Shown here piece after piece: positions 16,688-25,838 of a DNA stretch of 64,000 nucleotides (its first letter is position 1; each line of letters opens with the position of its first letter). Below the pieces are notes generated by a model that saw only the letters and a list, made by a program, of their open reading frames with translations, was not told the origin of the DNA and made no database searches. A program made the translations under genes and the position numbers. The stretch is from Desmospora profundinema (GTDB lineage: Bacteria; Bacillota; Bacilli; Thermoactinomycetales; DSM-45169), in assembly GCF_031454155.1 (NCBI RefSeq), contig NZ_JAVDQG010000002.1, positions 124,001 to 188,000 of the forward strand, given 5' to 3'.

Positions 16688-18221
16688 TTGAAAAAAAGCG
16701 AAAAGCTTGGCCCGGTATTTTGGGTTTCCACCATCGTCATCTTTCTTCTCGTTGTATTGGGAATTTCGTTTCCTGCCGGGTTTGAAAATGTTGCAAACCA
16801 TGCCTTCAGCTTCACCACTTATGCATTCGGTTGGTTTTATTTGCTCTCTGTCTTTTTGTTTGTCGGCTTCTGTCTGTTCCTGGCTTTCACCCGGTTTGGA
16901 CGCATCAAACTGGGCAACGATGAGGATCAACCGGAATATCCATTCTTCACATGGATCGGAATGCTGTTCAGTTGTGGTTTCGGTGTGGGATTGGTCTTCT
17001 GGGGTGTCGCCGAACCAATGAGCCACTTCTTTACGCCCCCCACCGGCGGGCTGGAAGAGCAATCCCCCGCTGCGGCGCGAACAGCGATGCAATACTCCTT
17101 TTTTCACTGGGGAATCAGTCAATGGTCCGTTTTTACCATCGTCGGATTGGCCATCGCATACTTTCAGTTCCGTAAAAAAGAAAACGGTCTGATCTCCACC
17201 ACGTTTAATCCGTTAATCGGAAAAGGGGAAAAAGGGTATCTGCGCAAACCGATCGACACATTAGCAGTCATCGCCACCGTCATGGGTGTGGCCACCTCTC
17301 TCGGGATGGGTGTCCTTCAAATCAACGGCGGTCTGCATACCGTATTTTCAACTCCAAACAACAACATGATGCAGTTGGGGATTATCGGAGTATTGCTTAT
17401 CCTCTACCTAACTTCATCCGTAACCGGTTTGGACCGGGGGATTAAATACCCTGAGTAACCTCAACCTGGGTTTGGCCCTCGGATTAATGGTTTTTGTTTT
17501 CTTCTCCGGTCCATCCGTATTCATTTTGGAAACGTTGATTCTGGGAATCGGAGACTATATCCAAAACTTCGTCCAATTGAGTTTCCGAATGACCCCCTAT
17601 ACCGGCGGGACATGGGTACAAGACTGGACGATATTCTACTGGGCTTGGGTCACGGCCTGGTCTCCGTTTGTCGGTGCTTTTGTAGCCAGGGTCTCCCGAG
17701 GCCGAACCATCCGCGAGTTTGTGATGGGCGTTTTGATCATCCCGCCCCTGATCGCCTTGGTGTGGATCGCCGTCTTTGGCGGAACGGCTCTCAACTTCGA
17801 TCTGTTCAACGGAACTCAAATTGCGGAAGCGGTCAACAATGACGTAACCACCGCATTATTCGTCACATTCAACGAATTGCCGTTTACCTTTTTGCTTTCC
17901 GTTCTGTCCATTTTGTTGATCTTCACTTTCCTGATCACATCAGCAGACTCCGCCACCTATATTCTGGGTTCAATGACATCCAACGGGAGCCTCAATCCTC
18001 CTCTGATGGTCAAAGTGATCTGGGGCTTTCTAATTTCCGCCATTGCAGCCGTCCTCCTCCTAAACGGTGGATTGCAAAGCCTTCAGACTGCATCGTTGGT
18101 GGCCGCTCTGCCCTTCACCGTTTTACTTCTCTTCATCAGCGCTTCGCTATTTAAAGCACTAAAGTCGGAAGTCCCGCATGCTCCTTCTTTAAAAAAAGAT
18201 ATCCGTCTCACTAAGGAATAA
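16688..18221 (+). pseudogene. BCCT family glycine betaine/choline transporter, frameshifted
   Basis: Two consecutive frames together make one full BCCT transporter of about 511 residues, the normal OpuD length. The first runs to TAG/TAA at 17458 and ends TGLDRGIKYPE; the second picks up LSNLNLGLALGLMVFVFFSG. The family sequence expected is GIKYLSNLNLG, so one extra C in a CCC run near 17447-17450 breaks the frame. Everything on both sides is conserved, including the GVGLVFWGVAEP and WAWVTAWSPFVGAFVARVSRG motifs. The start is probably TTG 16688 behind GAAGGGGGAAAACTT. It is either a recent mutation or a sequence error. Confidence 0.85.
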
Positions 18222-18226
18222 ATAAA

Positions 18227-18257
18227 ATGGGCTCCTGTCGGAACAGGAGCCCATTTT
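18227..18257 (+). terminator. terminator after BCCT gene
   Basis: Twelve-base-pair perfect stem ATGGGCTCCTGT/ACAGGAGCCCAT, four-base loop, then TTT. Confidence 0.88.
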
Positions 18258-18262
18258 CATCC

Positions 18263-18300
18263 AAAAAAAGGCCCCCTTCTTTGGAAGGGGGCCTTTTTTT
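18263..18300 (-). terminator. bidirectional terminator, ispG side
   Basis: Seventeen-base-pair perfect stem (seven A, GGCCCCCTTC, TTTG loop, then its complement ending in seven T). It lies three bases beyond the ispG stop. Confidence 0.9.
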
Positions 18301-18302
18301 GC

Positions 18303-19400
18303 TTATGCTTTTTGCTCTTCCATCTTTTGTTTGCGGTAGTGTTCTTCCGCCAGTTTGTCGATTTCTTTCTTCAGTTCTTCCACCATGGTCTCTTCCGGAA
18401 CTTTGCGGATAATCTCCCCGTGACGGAAGAGAAGGCCTTCTCCGCGGGCACCGGCGATTCCGATATCGGCTTCTTTTGCTTCACCCGGCCCGTTTACCGC
18501 GCATCCCAATACCGAAACCTTGATGGGTGCTTTGATTTTGGAGATGTATTCTTCCACTTCATTTGCGATGGAGATCAGATCGATTTCAATCCGGCCGCAA
18601 GTGGGACAAGAGATCAGGGTGGCGGCATTGGCTGCTAAGCCAAAGCTTTTCAACAGCTCACGGGCCACCTTTACTTCCTCCACCGGATCGGCGCTGAGGG
18701 AGATCCGCATGGTGGAACCAATGCCCTTGGACAAAATCGCTCCCATCCCTGCCGCGCTTTTCACCGTGCCGGAAAAGAGCGTACCCGACTCCGTGATACC
18801 CAGATGCAACGGATACGGGATCCGTTCCGCTGCTTTGGTATAGGCCTCAATGGCCAGCGGCACGTCGGAGGCTTTGAGAGAGACGATGATATCCTGAAAA
18901 TCCAGATCCTCCAAAATGCCGATATGGAACAGGGCACTTTCCACCATGCCATCGGCAGTAGGGTACCCATACTTCTCCAGAATGCGTCGTTCCAGGGAGC
19001 CTGCATTTACTCCGATTCGCATCGGAATGCCACGCTCCTTGGCCGCGCGGACTACTTCTTCTACTTTTTCCCTTTTTCCGATATTCCCCGGGTTGATCCG
19101 GATTTTGTCAATACCGCCTTCAATCGCTTTCAACGCCAGACGGTAATCAAAATGGATATCCGCCACCAGTGGGATATTCACTTCTTTTTTAATGTGGGGA
19201 ATGGCTTCGGCTGCCCGCTGGTCCGGGCAAGCCACCCGAACGATTTGGCACCCCGCCTCTTCCAGGCGCAAAATCTCCTCCACTGTCGCTTTTATATCAT
19301 GGGTTTTGGTCATGGTCATGCTCTGCACCACGACTTGATCATTGCCGCCGATTTGGATGTTGCCCACCTTCACCGGCCGTGTCTGCGTGCGATGATACAT
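18303..19400 (-). CDS. ispG: 4-hydroxy-3-methylbut-2-enyl diphosphate synthase (flavodoxin)
   Basis: IspG/GcpE of the MEP isoprenoid pathway: reductive conversion of methylerythritol cyclodiphosphate to HMBPP using a [4Fe-4S] cluster. Family marks are [11 protein letters not shown] at the N-terminus, the VRVACPDQ and [13 protein letters not shown] strands of the TIM barrel, and the cluster cysteines in LISCPTCGR and [13 protein letters not shown] with the Glu of the C-terminal domain. 365 aa matches the short bacterial form. ATG follows AAAGGGGCGATTTC. It shows that this organism uses the MEP pathway. Confidence 0.97.
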   Translation of the reverse strand: MYHRTQTRPVKVGNIQIGGNDQVVVQSMTMTKTHDIKATVEEILRLEEAGCQIVRVACPDQRAAEAIPHIKKEVNIPLVADIHFDYRLALKAIEGGIDKIRINPGNIGKREKVEEVVRAAKERGIPMRIGVNAGSLERRILEKYGYPTADGMVESALFHIGILEDLDFQDIIVSLKASDVPLAIEAYTKAAERIPYPLHLGITESGTLFSGTVKSAAGMGAILSKGIGSTMRISLSADPVEEVKVARELLKSFGLAANAATLISCPTCGRIEIDLISIANEVEEYISKIKAPIKVSVLGCAVNGPGEAKEADIGIAGARGEGLLFRHGEIIRKVPEETMVEELKKEIDKLAEEHYRKQKMEEQKA

Positions 19401-19524
19401 GAAATCGCCCCTTTGGTCGCACAGAAACTAATGTGTTCAACTTTCATCATTATATCTCATTTTCCCGGTACAAAAAAGGAGCCAAAGTCGATTGGCTCCC
19501 TGGATCCCACCATTCATCCGATAC

Positions 19525-19782
19525 TTACTGTGTCCGGTTCATCCGTCGTTGAATCGCTTGGTACACGTCTTCCGCCGTCATGCCCTCGGCATTGATCACA
19601 ACCTGGTCCGATTGCGTATCCTGCATACCCATCATATCTTTATCCTCTCCGGAAATGACACAGCAATCGCATTCGGCGGCAGCCATTTGATCAGCCGACA
19701 GATCCACGACGTCACAACCCTGTTGACGCAAATATTGGCTTACCTGAGACAATCCCTGTTCAACAGCGACACGCTGGTTCAA
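19525..19782 (-). CDS. ykuS: YkuS family (UPF0180) protein, 85 aa
   Basis: A small protein with the UPF0180 pattern: VEQGLSQVSQYLRQQGCDVVDL, CDCCVISGEDKDMMGMQDT and a short C-terminal helix. In other Bacillales it is a stress- or sporulation-linked protein of unknown function. The start is TTG 19782, overlapping the TGA of the upstream small gene (TTGA), with AAGG about eight bases ahead. Confidence 0.82.
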   Translation of the reverse strand: MNQRVAVEQGLSQVSQYLRQQGCDVVDLSADQMAAAECDCCVISGEDKDMMGMQDTQSDQVVINAEGMTAEDVYQAIQRRMNRTQ

Positions 19783-19958
19783 GGTTCTCGCCTTCCTTCC
19801 TCCACTTGGTTTTCATCGTTTTCCTTTACATAGGCGATGAGGGCAACGGGAGTATCCAATATCTCCTTCAATTCCGATTCGGCCTCACTGATCCGACGGA
19901 TGGCATCGGAACGAGCCTCCAGATTGACCAAGCGAAATGCCTGGTTTTTCTGTTTCAT
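19779..19958 (-). CDS. hypothetical protein, 59 aa, overlapped at both ends
   Basis: The frame runs from ATG 19958 to TGA 19779. Its ATG overlaps the yqzE stop (ATGA) and its TGA overlaps the ykuS TTG (TTGA). The sequence (MKQKNQAFRLVNLEARSDAI…, ISEAESELKEILDTPVALIAY) reads as a helix-strand mini-domain. Family not recognised. The double overlap strongly supports it as a real coupled gene. Confidence 0.7.
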   Translation of the reverse strand: MKQKNQAFRLVNLEARSDAIRRISEAESELKEILDTPVALIAYVKENDENQVEEGRREP

Positions 19959-20164
19959 TTGGAACCACCATCCCGTAACAAACGATTTCGTTGCTTATCG
20001 GCAAACATTTTCACACCGAACGGAACCATCCCGAACCAGTGGGCCATCCACCCCGGACGTTGTTCTTTCCGCTGTTGCCGAACCTCTTTTCGTTTCTGTT
20101 TCGGTGTGTCCATGTAACGGACCATTTCCTGAACCAAGAATTTGATATAATCCTGAGACGACAC
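19955..20164 (-). CDS. yqzE: YqzE family protein, 69 aa
   Basis: Matches YqzE: SSQDYIKFLVQEMVRYMDTPKQ then RKEQRPGWMAHWFGMVPFG. In Bacillus subtilis yqzE lies between comGG and aroK; here it stays next to aroK while comG is 33 kb away. Start GTG 20164 follows GGGGGTGATTCC, which is one arm of a strong hairpin. Function unknown. Confidence 0.85.
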   Translation of the reverse strand: MSSQDYIKFLVQEMVRYMDTPKQKRKEVRQQRKEQRPGWMAHWFGMVPFGVKMFADKQRNRLLRDGGSK

Positions 20165-20166
20165 GG

Positions 20167-20204
20167 AATCACCCCCTGATTTTTAGGATAACCAGGGGGT
20201 GATT
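20167..20204 (-). promoter_or_regulatory. hairpin covering the yqzE ribosome site
   Basis: Twelve-base-pair perfect stem AATCACCCCCTG/CAGGGGGTGATT with a 14-base loop. It begins two bases after the aroK stop and ends two bases before the yqzE GTG. The arm next to the start contains the GGGGGTG ribosome site. No T-run follows on the minus strand, so it is not a normal terminator. Confidence 0.6.
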
Positions 20205-20206
20205 CT

Positions 20207-20737
20207 TTAAACCCGTTCGCTCCGCGCAGACTGTTTCCATGCCTCCCACACCCGATGTGCCGCCTCTTCCGGTGTCAAACCGGTGGTATCCAGGATGAAG
20301 TCTGCAAAATCATAGGCATGCTTCCTTTCCCTTGATAAACGCCGTACCTTCTCCACTAAGTCACCGGCCAAAAGCGGGCGTTGGGTGTCTCCCCGCAAGC
20401 GATGGATTAGTTCGTCGGGATCAGCCTTTAACGCGACAACCCAACCCGCTTTTTTCATGGCTTCCACATTGTCCGGATTCAATACAATTCCGCCGCCGGT
20501 GGTAATGAGGGAAGGGGGACCCATGAGAACCTCCGTCAACACTTCTTTTTCCAGACGGCGAAAACCCGCCTCCCCCTCTTCCAAAAAGATGAGGGGAATG
20601 GATTTTGCCGCCTTGCGTTCCACTTCGGCATCCGTATCCACCAGCCGCAATCCGGTCAGGGGAGCCAATTTCTCCCCCAACGCGGTCTTTCCCGTTCCCA
20701 TCATACCGACAATGATCAGGTGACGGTTCGCTTCCAT
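20207..20737 (-). CDS. aroK: shikimate kinase
   Basis: Phosphorylates shikimate at O3 in the chorismate pathway. The P-loop GMMGTGKT is at residues 10-17, the shikimate-binding DTDAEVE at about 33, the GGGIVL motif near 77 and the lid region RPLLAGD near 117. 176 aa is the normal length. The frame is open to GTG 20743, but the ATG at 20737 has GGGGAGGGTGAAG in better position. Confidence 0.93.
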   Translation of the reverse strand: MEANRHLIIVGMMGTGKTALGEKLAPLTGLRLVDTDAEVERKAAKSIPLIFLEEGEAGFRRLEKEVLTEVLMGPPSLITTGGGIVLNPDNVEAMKKAGWVVALKADPDELIHRLRGDTQRPLLAGDLVEKVRRLSRERKHAYDFADFILDTTGLTPEEAAHRVWEAWKQSARSERV

Positions 20738-20893
20738 CTTCACCCTCCCCTTTTTCGTTCATATGGATGGAGTCATTATACCATTGTAGCCCGATGAATC
20801 ATTTGTCAAGTCAATCGTACACGTTTCCTTGGTTTTGGACAGTTGTGTATGGTTTTTTTGGCACTGGGCAAAGCGGGAAATGCAGAAACATTT

Positions 20894-20908
20894 TGGCATG
20901 ATTATTGC
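20894..20908 (+). promoter_or_regulatory. sigma-54 promoter of the peptide-binding-protein gene
   Basis: TGGCAT-GATTA-TTGC, with the invariant GG and GC ten bases apart, matches the -24/-12 consensus TGGCAC-N5-TTGC at all but one position. Transcription from here would make a leader of about 235 bases before GTG 21154. Confidence 0.75.
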
Positions 20909-20974
20909 AAATTGTTTGTCTTGACTGGGCGGGAGAGGGGATGATCGCCCTTTGTTCACAAGAACGTTCCTATG

Positions 20975-21130
20975 ACTACAGTTGTACGGATAAAGAGCAG
21001 AGGCAGATGTGAGAAGGGAGGGTGGTGGGATGGCTGCGATCCTTTGCGCTTTTTGCAAGAGATCGAAGACAGCCCGCCAGCCCGACCAACCCACGCTCCT
21101 ATACTCGCTTCGTACAAATGCAACTGTAGT
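20975..21130. repeat. repeat element in the oppA-like leader
   Basis: Bounded by an inverted repeat ACTACAGTTG (20975-20984) / CAACTGTAGT (21121-21130). The interior 21009-21073 matches the minus-strand core of the element at 35341-35474, including a 36-base stretch from GATCCTTTGCGC to GAAGACAGC with no mismatch seen. It lies between the sigma-54 promoter and the start codon. Confidence 0.65.
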
Positions 21131-21153
21131 ACGATTGGGAGGGGGAAAACCTG

Positions 21154-22776
21154 GTGATAAAAAAAAGTTGTATCGGGATTCTGCTCTTTGTCTTCATCTT
21201 TGCTTTCGTGGGGTGTTATGGAGAAAGCTCACAGTCTGGTGCGGAGATGCAGCAAGTACTGCGCATAACGGCGGGAAATGAGATTCCCACGATGGATTCC
21301 ACCGGAACGTTGGATGTGTTGTCCCAAAGTGTTATTAACAACGTGTTTGAAGGGTTGTACCGATTTGGAAAGGACAGCAAACCAATCCCCGGGATCGCCC
21401 GATCCCATGAGGTAAGTCAAGACGGTAAAACCTACACCTTTCACCTACGGAAAGCCAAATGGAGTAACGGCACCCCTGTCACCGCACACGATTTCATCTA
21501 TGCGTGGAAAAAGTCCCTGCACCCGGATTCTCTTTCCATTTACGCCTATCTTTTTGATGATATCAAAAACGCCGCGGCTATTCAGGATAAAAGCAGTTCG
21601 CTGTATGGAAACGTAGACAAGCTGGGAGTGAAAGCGATTGACGACTATACATTGGAAGTAAAGCTGGAAAAGCCGGTCCCCTACTTTCTCAGCTTGGTGT
21701 CGTTTCCCTCTTTCTTTCCCCAAAATGAGGAGTTTGTGGATTCCCAGGGGGATCAATATGGCCTCGAAACCGAGCACTTAATCTTTAACGGCCCTTTTAT
21801 CCTGGATAACTGGAAACACGAAGAAGGATGGGAACTGAAAAAGAACCCGGATTATTGGGATGCCGATACGGTCAAATTGGACAAAGTGAAGGTCAAGGTC
21901 GTCAAAGATACCTCTACTGCTGTCAATTTATATGAATCCAACGACATCGACATCGTCAATCTAAGTGCAGAGTTTGTCGATTCCTATCAAGACAGTCCGG
22001 AATACAGCACCATGGTCAAACCGGAAGTATATTTTATTCGAATGAATCAAAAGAATGAATTCTTGAAAAACAGGCATATTCGAAAGGCCATCGATCTGGG
22101 TTGGGACAAAAAAGAATTAACGGAACAGATCTTGAATAACGGATCTCTTCCTGCTTACTACCTCGTTCCCAAAGACTTTGTCACGGGTCCTGACGGTAGA
22201 GATTTCCGTTCTGAATACAGCGACTTTAACACCGGTGGGGTAAAAGAAGCAAAAAAGCATTGGGAGAAAGGGTTAAAAGAACTTGGCGTAAACCAGGTGG
22301 AGTTGGAACTTCTATCCTATGACGATGAACTGAGCAAAACCGTCACCTCCTACATCCGAAACCAGTTGGAAACGAATCTCCCCGGTTTATCTTTACGTAT
22401 CAATCGACAGCCAAATAAACAAAAAATCGTGCTGGAAAGCAAAATGGACTATGAACTATCTTACTCCGGTTGGAATCCGGATTTTCAAGATCCCATCACC
22501 TTTGTGGACCTATTTGTTTCTGATGGTCCTTACAACTGGTCCGATTACAAAAATCCTGAAGCGGACCGTCTTGTATATGCAGCCAAAAGCGAAAGTGATG
22601 CGAAAGAACGCTGGTCCCTGCTTCAAGAAGCAGAGCGCATCTTTATAGAAGAAGATGCTGTGATCTCTCCGATGTTCCAAACGGGGCAAGCCCGGTTGAT
22701 GAAACCTTATGTCAAAGGATATGTCTCTCATCCGTTAGCGGTGTCAGCCAGCTATAAATGGACGTATATGGAATAA
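21154..22776 (+). CDS. peptide ABC transporter substrate-binding lipoprotein (OppA/DppA family), 540 aa
   Basis: A family-5 extracellular solute-binding protein. Residues 1-20 are a signal with a lipobox ending in VGC, so it is lipid-anchored outside the membrane. The SBP_bac_5 landmarks are seen: SQSVINNVFEGLYRFGKDSKP, HLRKAKWSNGTPVTAHDFIYAWKKSL and the C-terminal half FLKNRHIRKAIDLGWDKKEL. GTG 21154 follows GGGAGGGGGAAAACCTG. The permease and ATPase genes are convergent on the other side. A sigma-54 promoter and the catabolic cluster suggest it binds hydroxyproline-containing peptides; that is inference. Confidence 0.9.
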   Translation: MIKKSCIGILLFVFIFAFVGCYGESSQSGAEMQQVLRITAGNEIPTMDSTGTLDVLSQSVINNVFEGLYRFGKDSKPIPGIARSHEVSQDGKTYTFHLRKAKWSNGTPVTAHDFIYAWKKSLHPDSLSIYAYLFDDIKNAAAIQDKSSSLYGNVDKLGVKAIDDYTLEVKLEKPVPYFLSLVSFPSFFPQNEEFVDSQGDQYGLETEHLIFNGPFILDNWKHEEGWELKKNPDYWDADTVKLDKVKVKVVKDTSTAVNLYESNDIDIVNLSAEFVDSYQDSPEYSTMVKPEVYFIRMNQKNEFLKNRHIRKAIDLGWDKKELTEQILNNGSLPAYYLVPKDFVTGPDGRDFRSEYSDFNTGGVKEAKKHWEKGLKELGVNQVELELLSYDDELSKTVTSYIRNQLETNLPGLSLRINRQPNKQKIVLESKMDYELSYSGWNPDFQDPITFVDLFVSDGPYNWSDYKNPEADRLVYAAKSESDAKERWSLLQEAERIFIEEDAVISPMFQTGQARLMKPYVKGYVSHPLAVSASYKWTYME

Positions 22777-22785
22777 GGTAGATCC

Positions 22786-22817
22786 AAAAAGAAGCGCTCA
22801 GACGAGCGCTTCTTTTT
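22786..22817. terminator. bidirectional terminator between oppA-like and oppDF-like genes
   Basis: Fourteen-base-pair perfect stem AAAAAGAAGCGCTC/GAGCGCTTCTTTTT with a four-base loop. It includes the stop codon of the ATPase gene at 22798. Confidence 0.9.
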
Positions 22818-24786
22818 GAACATACTCCTGATACTCTTTTTCTGTACACATAACCCAGTGCCCATCATCGATTTCTCGAAAAGCCCGCTTTTCCGCTTCT
22901 GCCATATAGCGCCTTTCATCAAAAAACGTTCGCTTCCGATTTCTTTCGGTTGCCGGATCGGGCAACGGAATCGCGGAAAGAAGCGATTGGGTATACGGAT
23001 GAATCGGGTTTCGGTAGAGTTCATCACTATCGGCCAACTCTACCAACCGCCCGCGATACATCACGCCGATCCGGTCACTGATATAGTGAACCATCGAAAG
23101 ATCATGAGCGATAAATAAATAGGTTAAGCCCTTTTCTTCTTGTAATCGTTTCAGCAGGTTTACCACTTGTGCCTGAATCGAGACATCCAATGCAGAAATC
23201 GGCTCATCTGCGATGATCAGCTCCGGTTCTACCGCCAATGCCCTGGCAATACCAATCCGCTGCCTTTGTCCCCCGCTAAATTCGTGAGGATAACGATGCA
23301 CATGATCCCGACTTAACCCCACTGTCTCAACCAAATGATAAATTTTTCTCATGCGTTCATCTGGATCTGGAGACAACCCGTGTATGTCGAGCCCTTCTGC
23401 AACAATGTCCGCAACGGTCTGACGAGGATTTAACGAGGAATACGGGTCTTGAAAGATCATTTGAACCTTACGATAAAACTGACCCAACCATGCCTCACTC
23501 TTTTTCCCATGAACGTCATCACCGTCAAATAGAACTTGACCACTCGTTTTTTCATACAGGCGCATCAATGTCCGCCCCACCGTCGACTTGCCGCAGCCGG
23601 ACTCACCGACCAGCCCCAATGTTTCCCCTCTGTAGATCTCAAAGCTGATGTCATCGACCGCTTGAATCACTTGCTTTCCTTTTTTAAAGTGTTTTTTCAA
23701 GTTTCGTACTTGTAACAGGGGCACCTTGGATTTTACCGCCACTTTTTTGCATGAGCGGCTTTGAAGCCGCTCTCTCGATTTTTTCCCTACTATATCGGGA
23801 GGATCGATCGCAGGTGCCCTTTCATGCAAAAGCCAAGTAGCCGCATAGTGCGTATCCGAAATCGGAAACAGGGGGGGTTCCATTTGAAAATCAATATTTA
23901 GTGCATATTCATTCCTCGGTGCAAAAGCGTCCCCTGGAGGCGGTTGAAGGAGGTCCGGGGGAGAGCCGGGGATGGAATACAATGGATCTTTGGATTGACC
24001 CGGACGCGGCATGGAAGCTAAAAGCCCCCATGTGTAAGGGTGTTTTGGAGAATAAAAAATCTCGTCAACGGTACCGATCTCCACCATTTTCCCTGCGTAC
24101 ATCACAGCAACTCGATCCGCGAGGTGGGCGACCACCCCCAGATCATGCGTAATAAACACAACCGACATCCCCGCCCGCTTCTGTAAGTCTCTTAACAAAT
24201 CCAGGATCTGTGCTTGAATGGTGACATCTAAAGCGGTGGTCGGTTCATCGGCAATTAACACCTTTGGATTGCACGCAAGAGCGATCGCAATCACGACTCG
24301 CTGCCGCATGCCTCCTGAAAGCTGGTGAGGAAACAGCTTGATGCGCATTTCCGGATTTGGGATTCCAACCCTGTCCAACAATTCAACCGCTTTTTCCTTC
24401 CCCTTTCTTCCCGCGATTTTATGATGAAGCCACAAACTCTCCGTCAGTTGTTTTCCAATCGACATGGTGGGATTTAAGGAGGTCATCGGATCTTGAAGAA
24501 TCATCGAAATCTGTGAACCCCGGATCTTTTCCATTTTTCGCTTTGGGAGAGTCACCAAATTCTTTGCATCAAACCAAACCTCCCCCTTTTTGATTTTGCC
24601 CGGTTGAGGAACCAAACGCATCAGGCTCTTGGACAAAACGGATTTACCCGACCCGGACTCCCCCACGATCGCGAGCGTTTCCCCTTCATTCAAATCAAAT
24701 GAGACCCCTCGAACCGCCTGAACATCTCCCCTATACGTGTCAAATGAAACCCAAAGGTCCGCGACTTTCAAAACCGTCTTTCCCAT
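22798..24786 (-). CDS. fused peptide ABC transporter ATPase (DppD-DppF in one chain), 662 aa
   Basis: Two complete ABC ATPase domains in one polypeptide. Domain 1 has GESGSGKS near residue 42, LSGGMRQR and [11 protein letters not shown], followed by the oligopeptide-family tail [11 protein letters not shown]. Domain 2 begins near residue 355 with [16 protein letters not shown] and [12 protein letters not shown], and ends [11 protein letters not shown]. In most Bacillales OppD and OppF are separate genes; this fused form is like GsiA/YejF. It is the last gene of the minus-strand operon that starts at 30058. ATG 24786. Confidence 0.93.
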   Translation of the reverse strand: MGKTVLKVADLWVSFDTYRGDVQAVRGVSFDLNEGETLAIVGESGSGKSVLSKSLMRLVPQPGKIKKGEVWFDAKNLVTLPKRKMEKIRGSQISMILQDPMTSLNPTMSIGKQLTESLWLHHKIAGRKGKEKAVELLDRVGIPNPEMRIKLFPHQLSGGMRQRVVIAIALACNPKVLIADEPTTALDVTIQAQILDLLRDLQKRAGMSVVFITHDLGVVAHLADRVAVMYAGKMVEIGTVDEIFYSPKHPYTWGLLASMPRPGQSKDPLYSIPGSPPDLLQPPPGDAFAPRNEYALNIDFQMEPPLFPISDTHYAATWLLHERAPAIDPPDIVGKKSRERLQSRSCKKVAVKSKVPLLQVRNLKKHFKKGKQVIQAVDDISFEIYRGETLGLVGESGCGKSTVGRTLMRLYEKTSGQVLFDGDDVHGKKSEAWLGQFYRKVQMIFQDPYSSLNPRQTVADIVAEGLDIHGLSPDPDERMRKIYHLVETVGLSRDHVHRYPHEFSGGQRQRIGIARALAVEPELIIADEPISALDVSIQAQVVNLLKRLQEEKGLTYLFIAHDLSMVHYISDRIGVMYRGRLVELADSDELYRNPIHPYTQSLLSAIPLPDPATERNRKRTFFDERRYMAEAEKRAFREIDDGHWVMCTEKEYQEYVQKEALV

Positions 24787-24807
24787 GCCTCTCCCCCCTG
24801 CCGTCCG

Positions 24808-25833
24808 TTATTTCCTTAGCTTTGGATCCAAGGCGTCCCGAAGACCGTCACCAAGCAAATTAAAGGAAATCATGATGAAACTGATTACCATGGATGAAAC
24901 GATCATCAGGTGAGGATGAATGCGAAGTATTTTGTAACCGTCATTGACGAGTGTCCCCAGTGAAGCCACAGGCGGCTGCAAGCCCAAACCGATAAAGCTG
25001 AGGAAAGCTTCCGTAAAGATCGCACTTGGAATGGTAAACATCGCGGTGATAATGATCGGTCCCAAAGCATTGGGGATCAGATGTTTCCAGATCAGACGAT
25101 GATCCTTTGACCCCAATGCTCTGGCTGCCCATACAAATTCCTGATTTTTCAGTTTTAATACTTGTCCCCTTACAATCCGAGCCATCCCGATCCACCCTGT
25201 GATCACCATCGCCAGCGTGATCGAGACGATTCCCGGCTTTAAAATCAAGATGAGCAAGATAATGATGATCAAGTTGGGGATTCCCACCAACACTTCAATG
25301 ACTCGCTGCATAACATGATCGATCCGTCCCCCGTAATACGCGGAAATACTGCCATAACAGACACCGATGACCAAATCGATCGAGGCCGCCAGAAAAGCGA
25401 TATACAGGGATATTCGTGTTCCTTCCCAGGTTCGCGTCCACAGATCCCTTCCCAATTCATCGGTTCCAAACCAAAAATACGCTTGGACTTCTTTTTGCTT
25501 ATAGACGTGAACCCCGCGTCCATCCGTCCCGTCCAACCCCAACCATGGAACATGTTCCAATACCGGTACCCTGGGAGGCAGATTGGCTCGCTTCACATCT
25601 TGATCATCAACCCCGTAGTCATTGAATAAAGGACCAAAAACCGCCAGAAACGAAATGGCGAGGATCACAGCCAACCCCATTAGAGACGCTTTGTTTTTTT
25701 GAAGGCGCCTAAATGCGTCTTGCCAGAAGGAAATATGGGGTCGAATCGCTTCCTCCTTCTCCAGGTCTTTTCTGTCCGCGAAACAAAATAAATCGTCGCC
25801 GGGAGGGAGTTTTATCAAGTCATATCGTTGCAT
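24808..25833 (-). CDS. peptide ABC transporter permease (OppC/DppC type), 341 aa
   Basis: Membrane subunit with an N-terminal cytoplasmic stretch, about six helices and the permease EAA loop (ALGSKDHRLIWKHLIPNALGPI). The FGTDELGRDLWTRTWEGTRISL segment is typical of DppC. The frame runs to 25878; ATG 25833 is chosen because AAAGGAGTGAAGTAC precedes it and it starts five bases after the oppB stop. Confidence 0.9.
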   Translation of the reverse strand: MQRYDLIKLPPGDDLFCFADRKDLEKEEAIRPHISFWQDAFRRLQKNKASLMGLAVILAISFLAVFGPLFNDYGVDDQDVKRANLPPRVPVLEHVPWLGLDGTDGRGVHVYKQKEVQAYFWFGTDELGRDLWTRTWEGTRISLYIAFLAASIDLVIGVCYGSISAYYGGRIDHVMQRVIEVLVGIPNLIIIILLILILKPGIVSITLAMVITGWIGMARIVRGQVLKLKNQEFVWAARALGSKDHRLIWKHLIPNALGPIIITAMFTIPSAIFTEAFLSFIGLGLQPPVASLGTLVNDGYKILRIHPHLMIVSSMVISFIMISFNLLGDGLRDALDPKLRK

Positions 25834-25838
25834 GTACT

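Noticed and set aside
20850-20880. TGGCACTGGGCAAAGC just upstream of the sigma-54 promoter as a second -24/-12 site
   Set aside because: It has the TGGCAC half but no TTGC at the required spacing.
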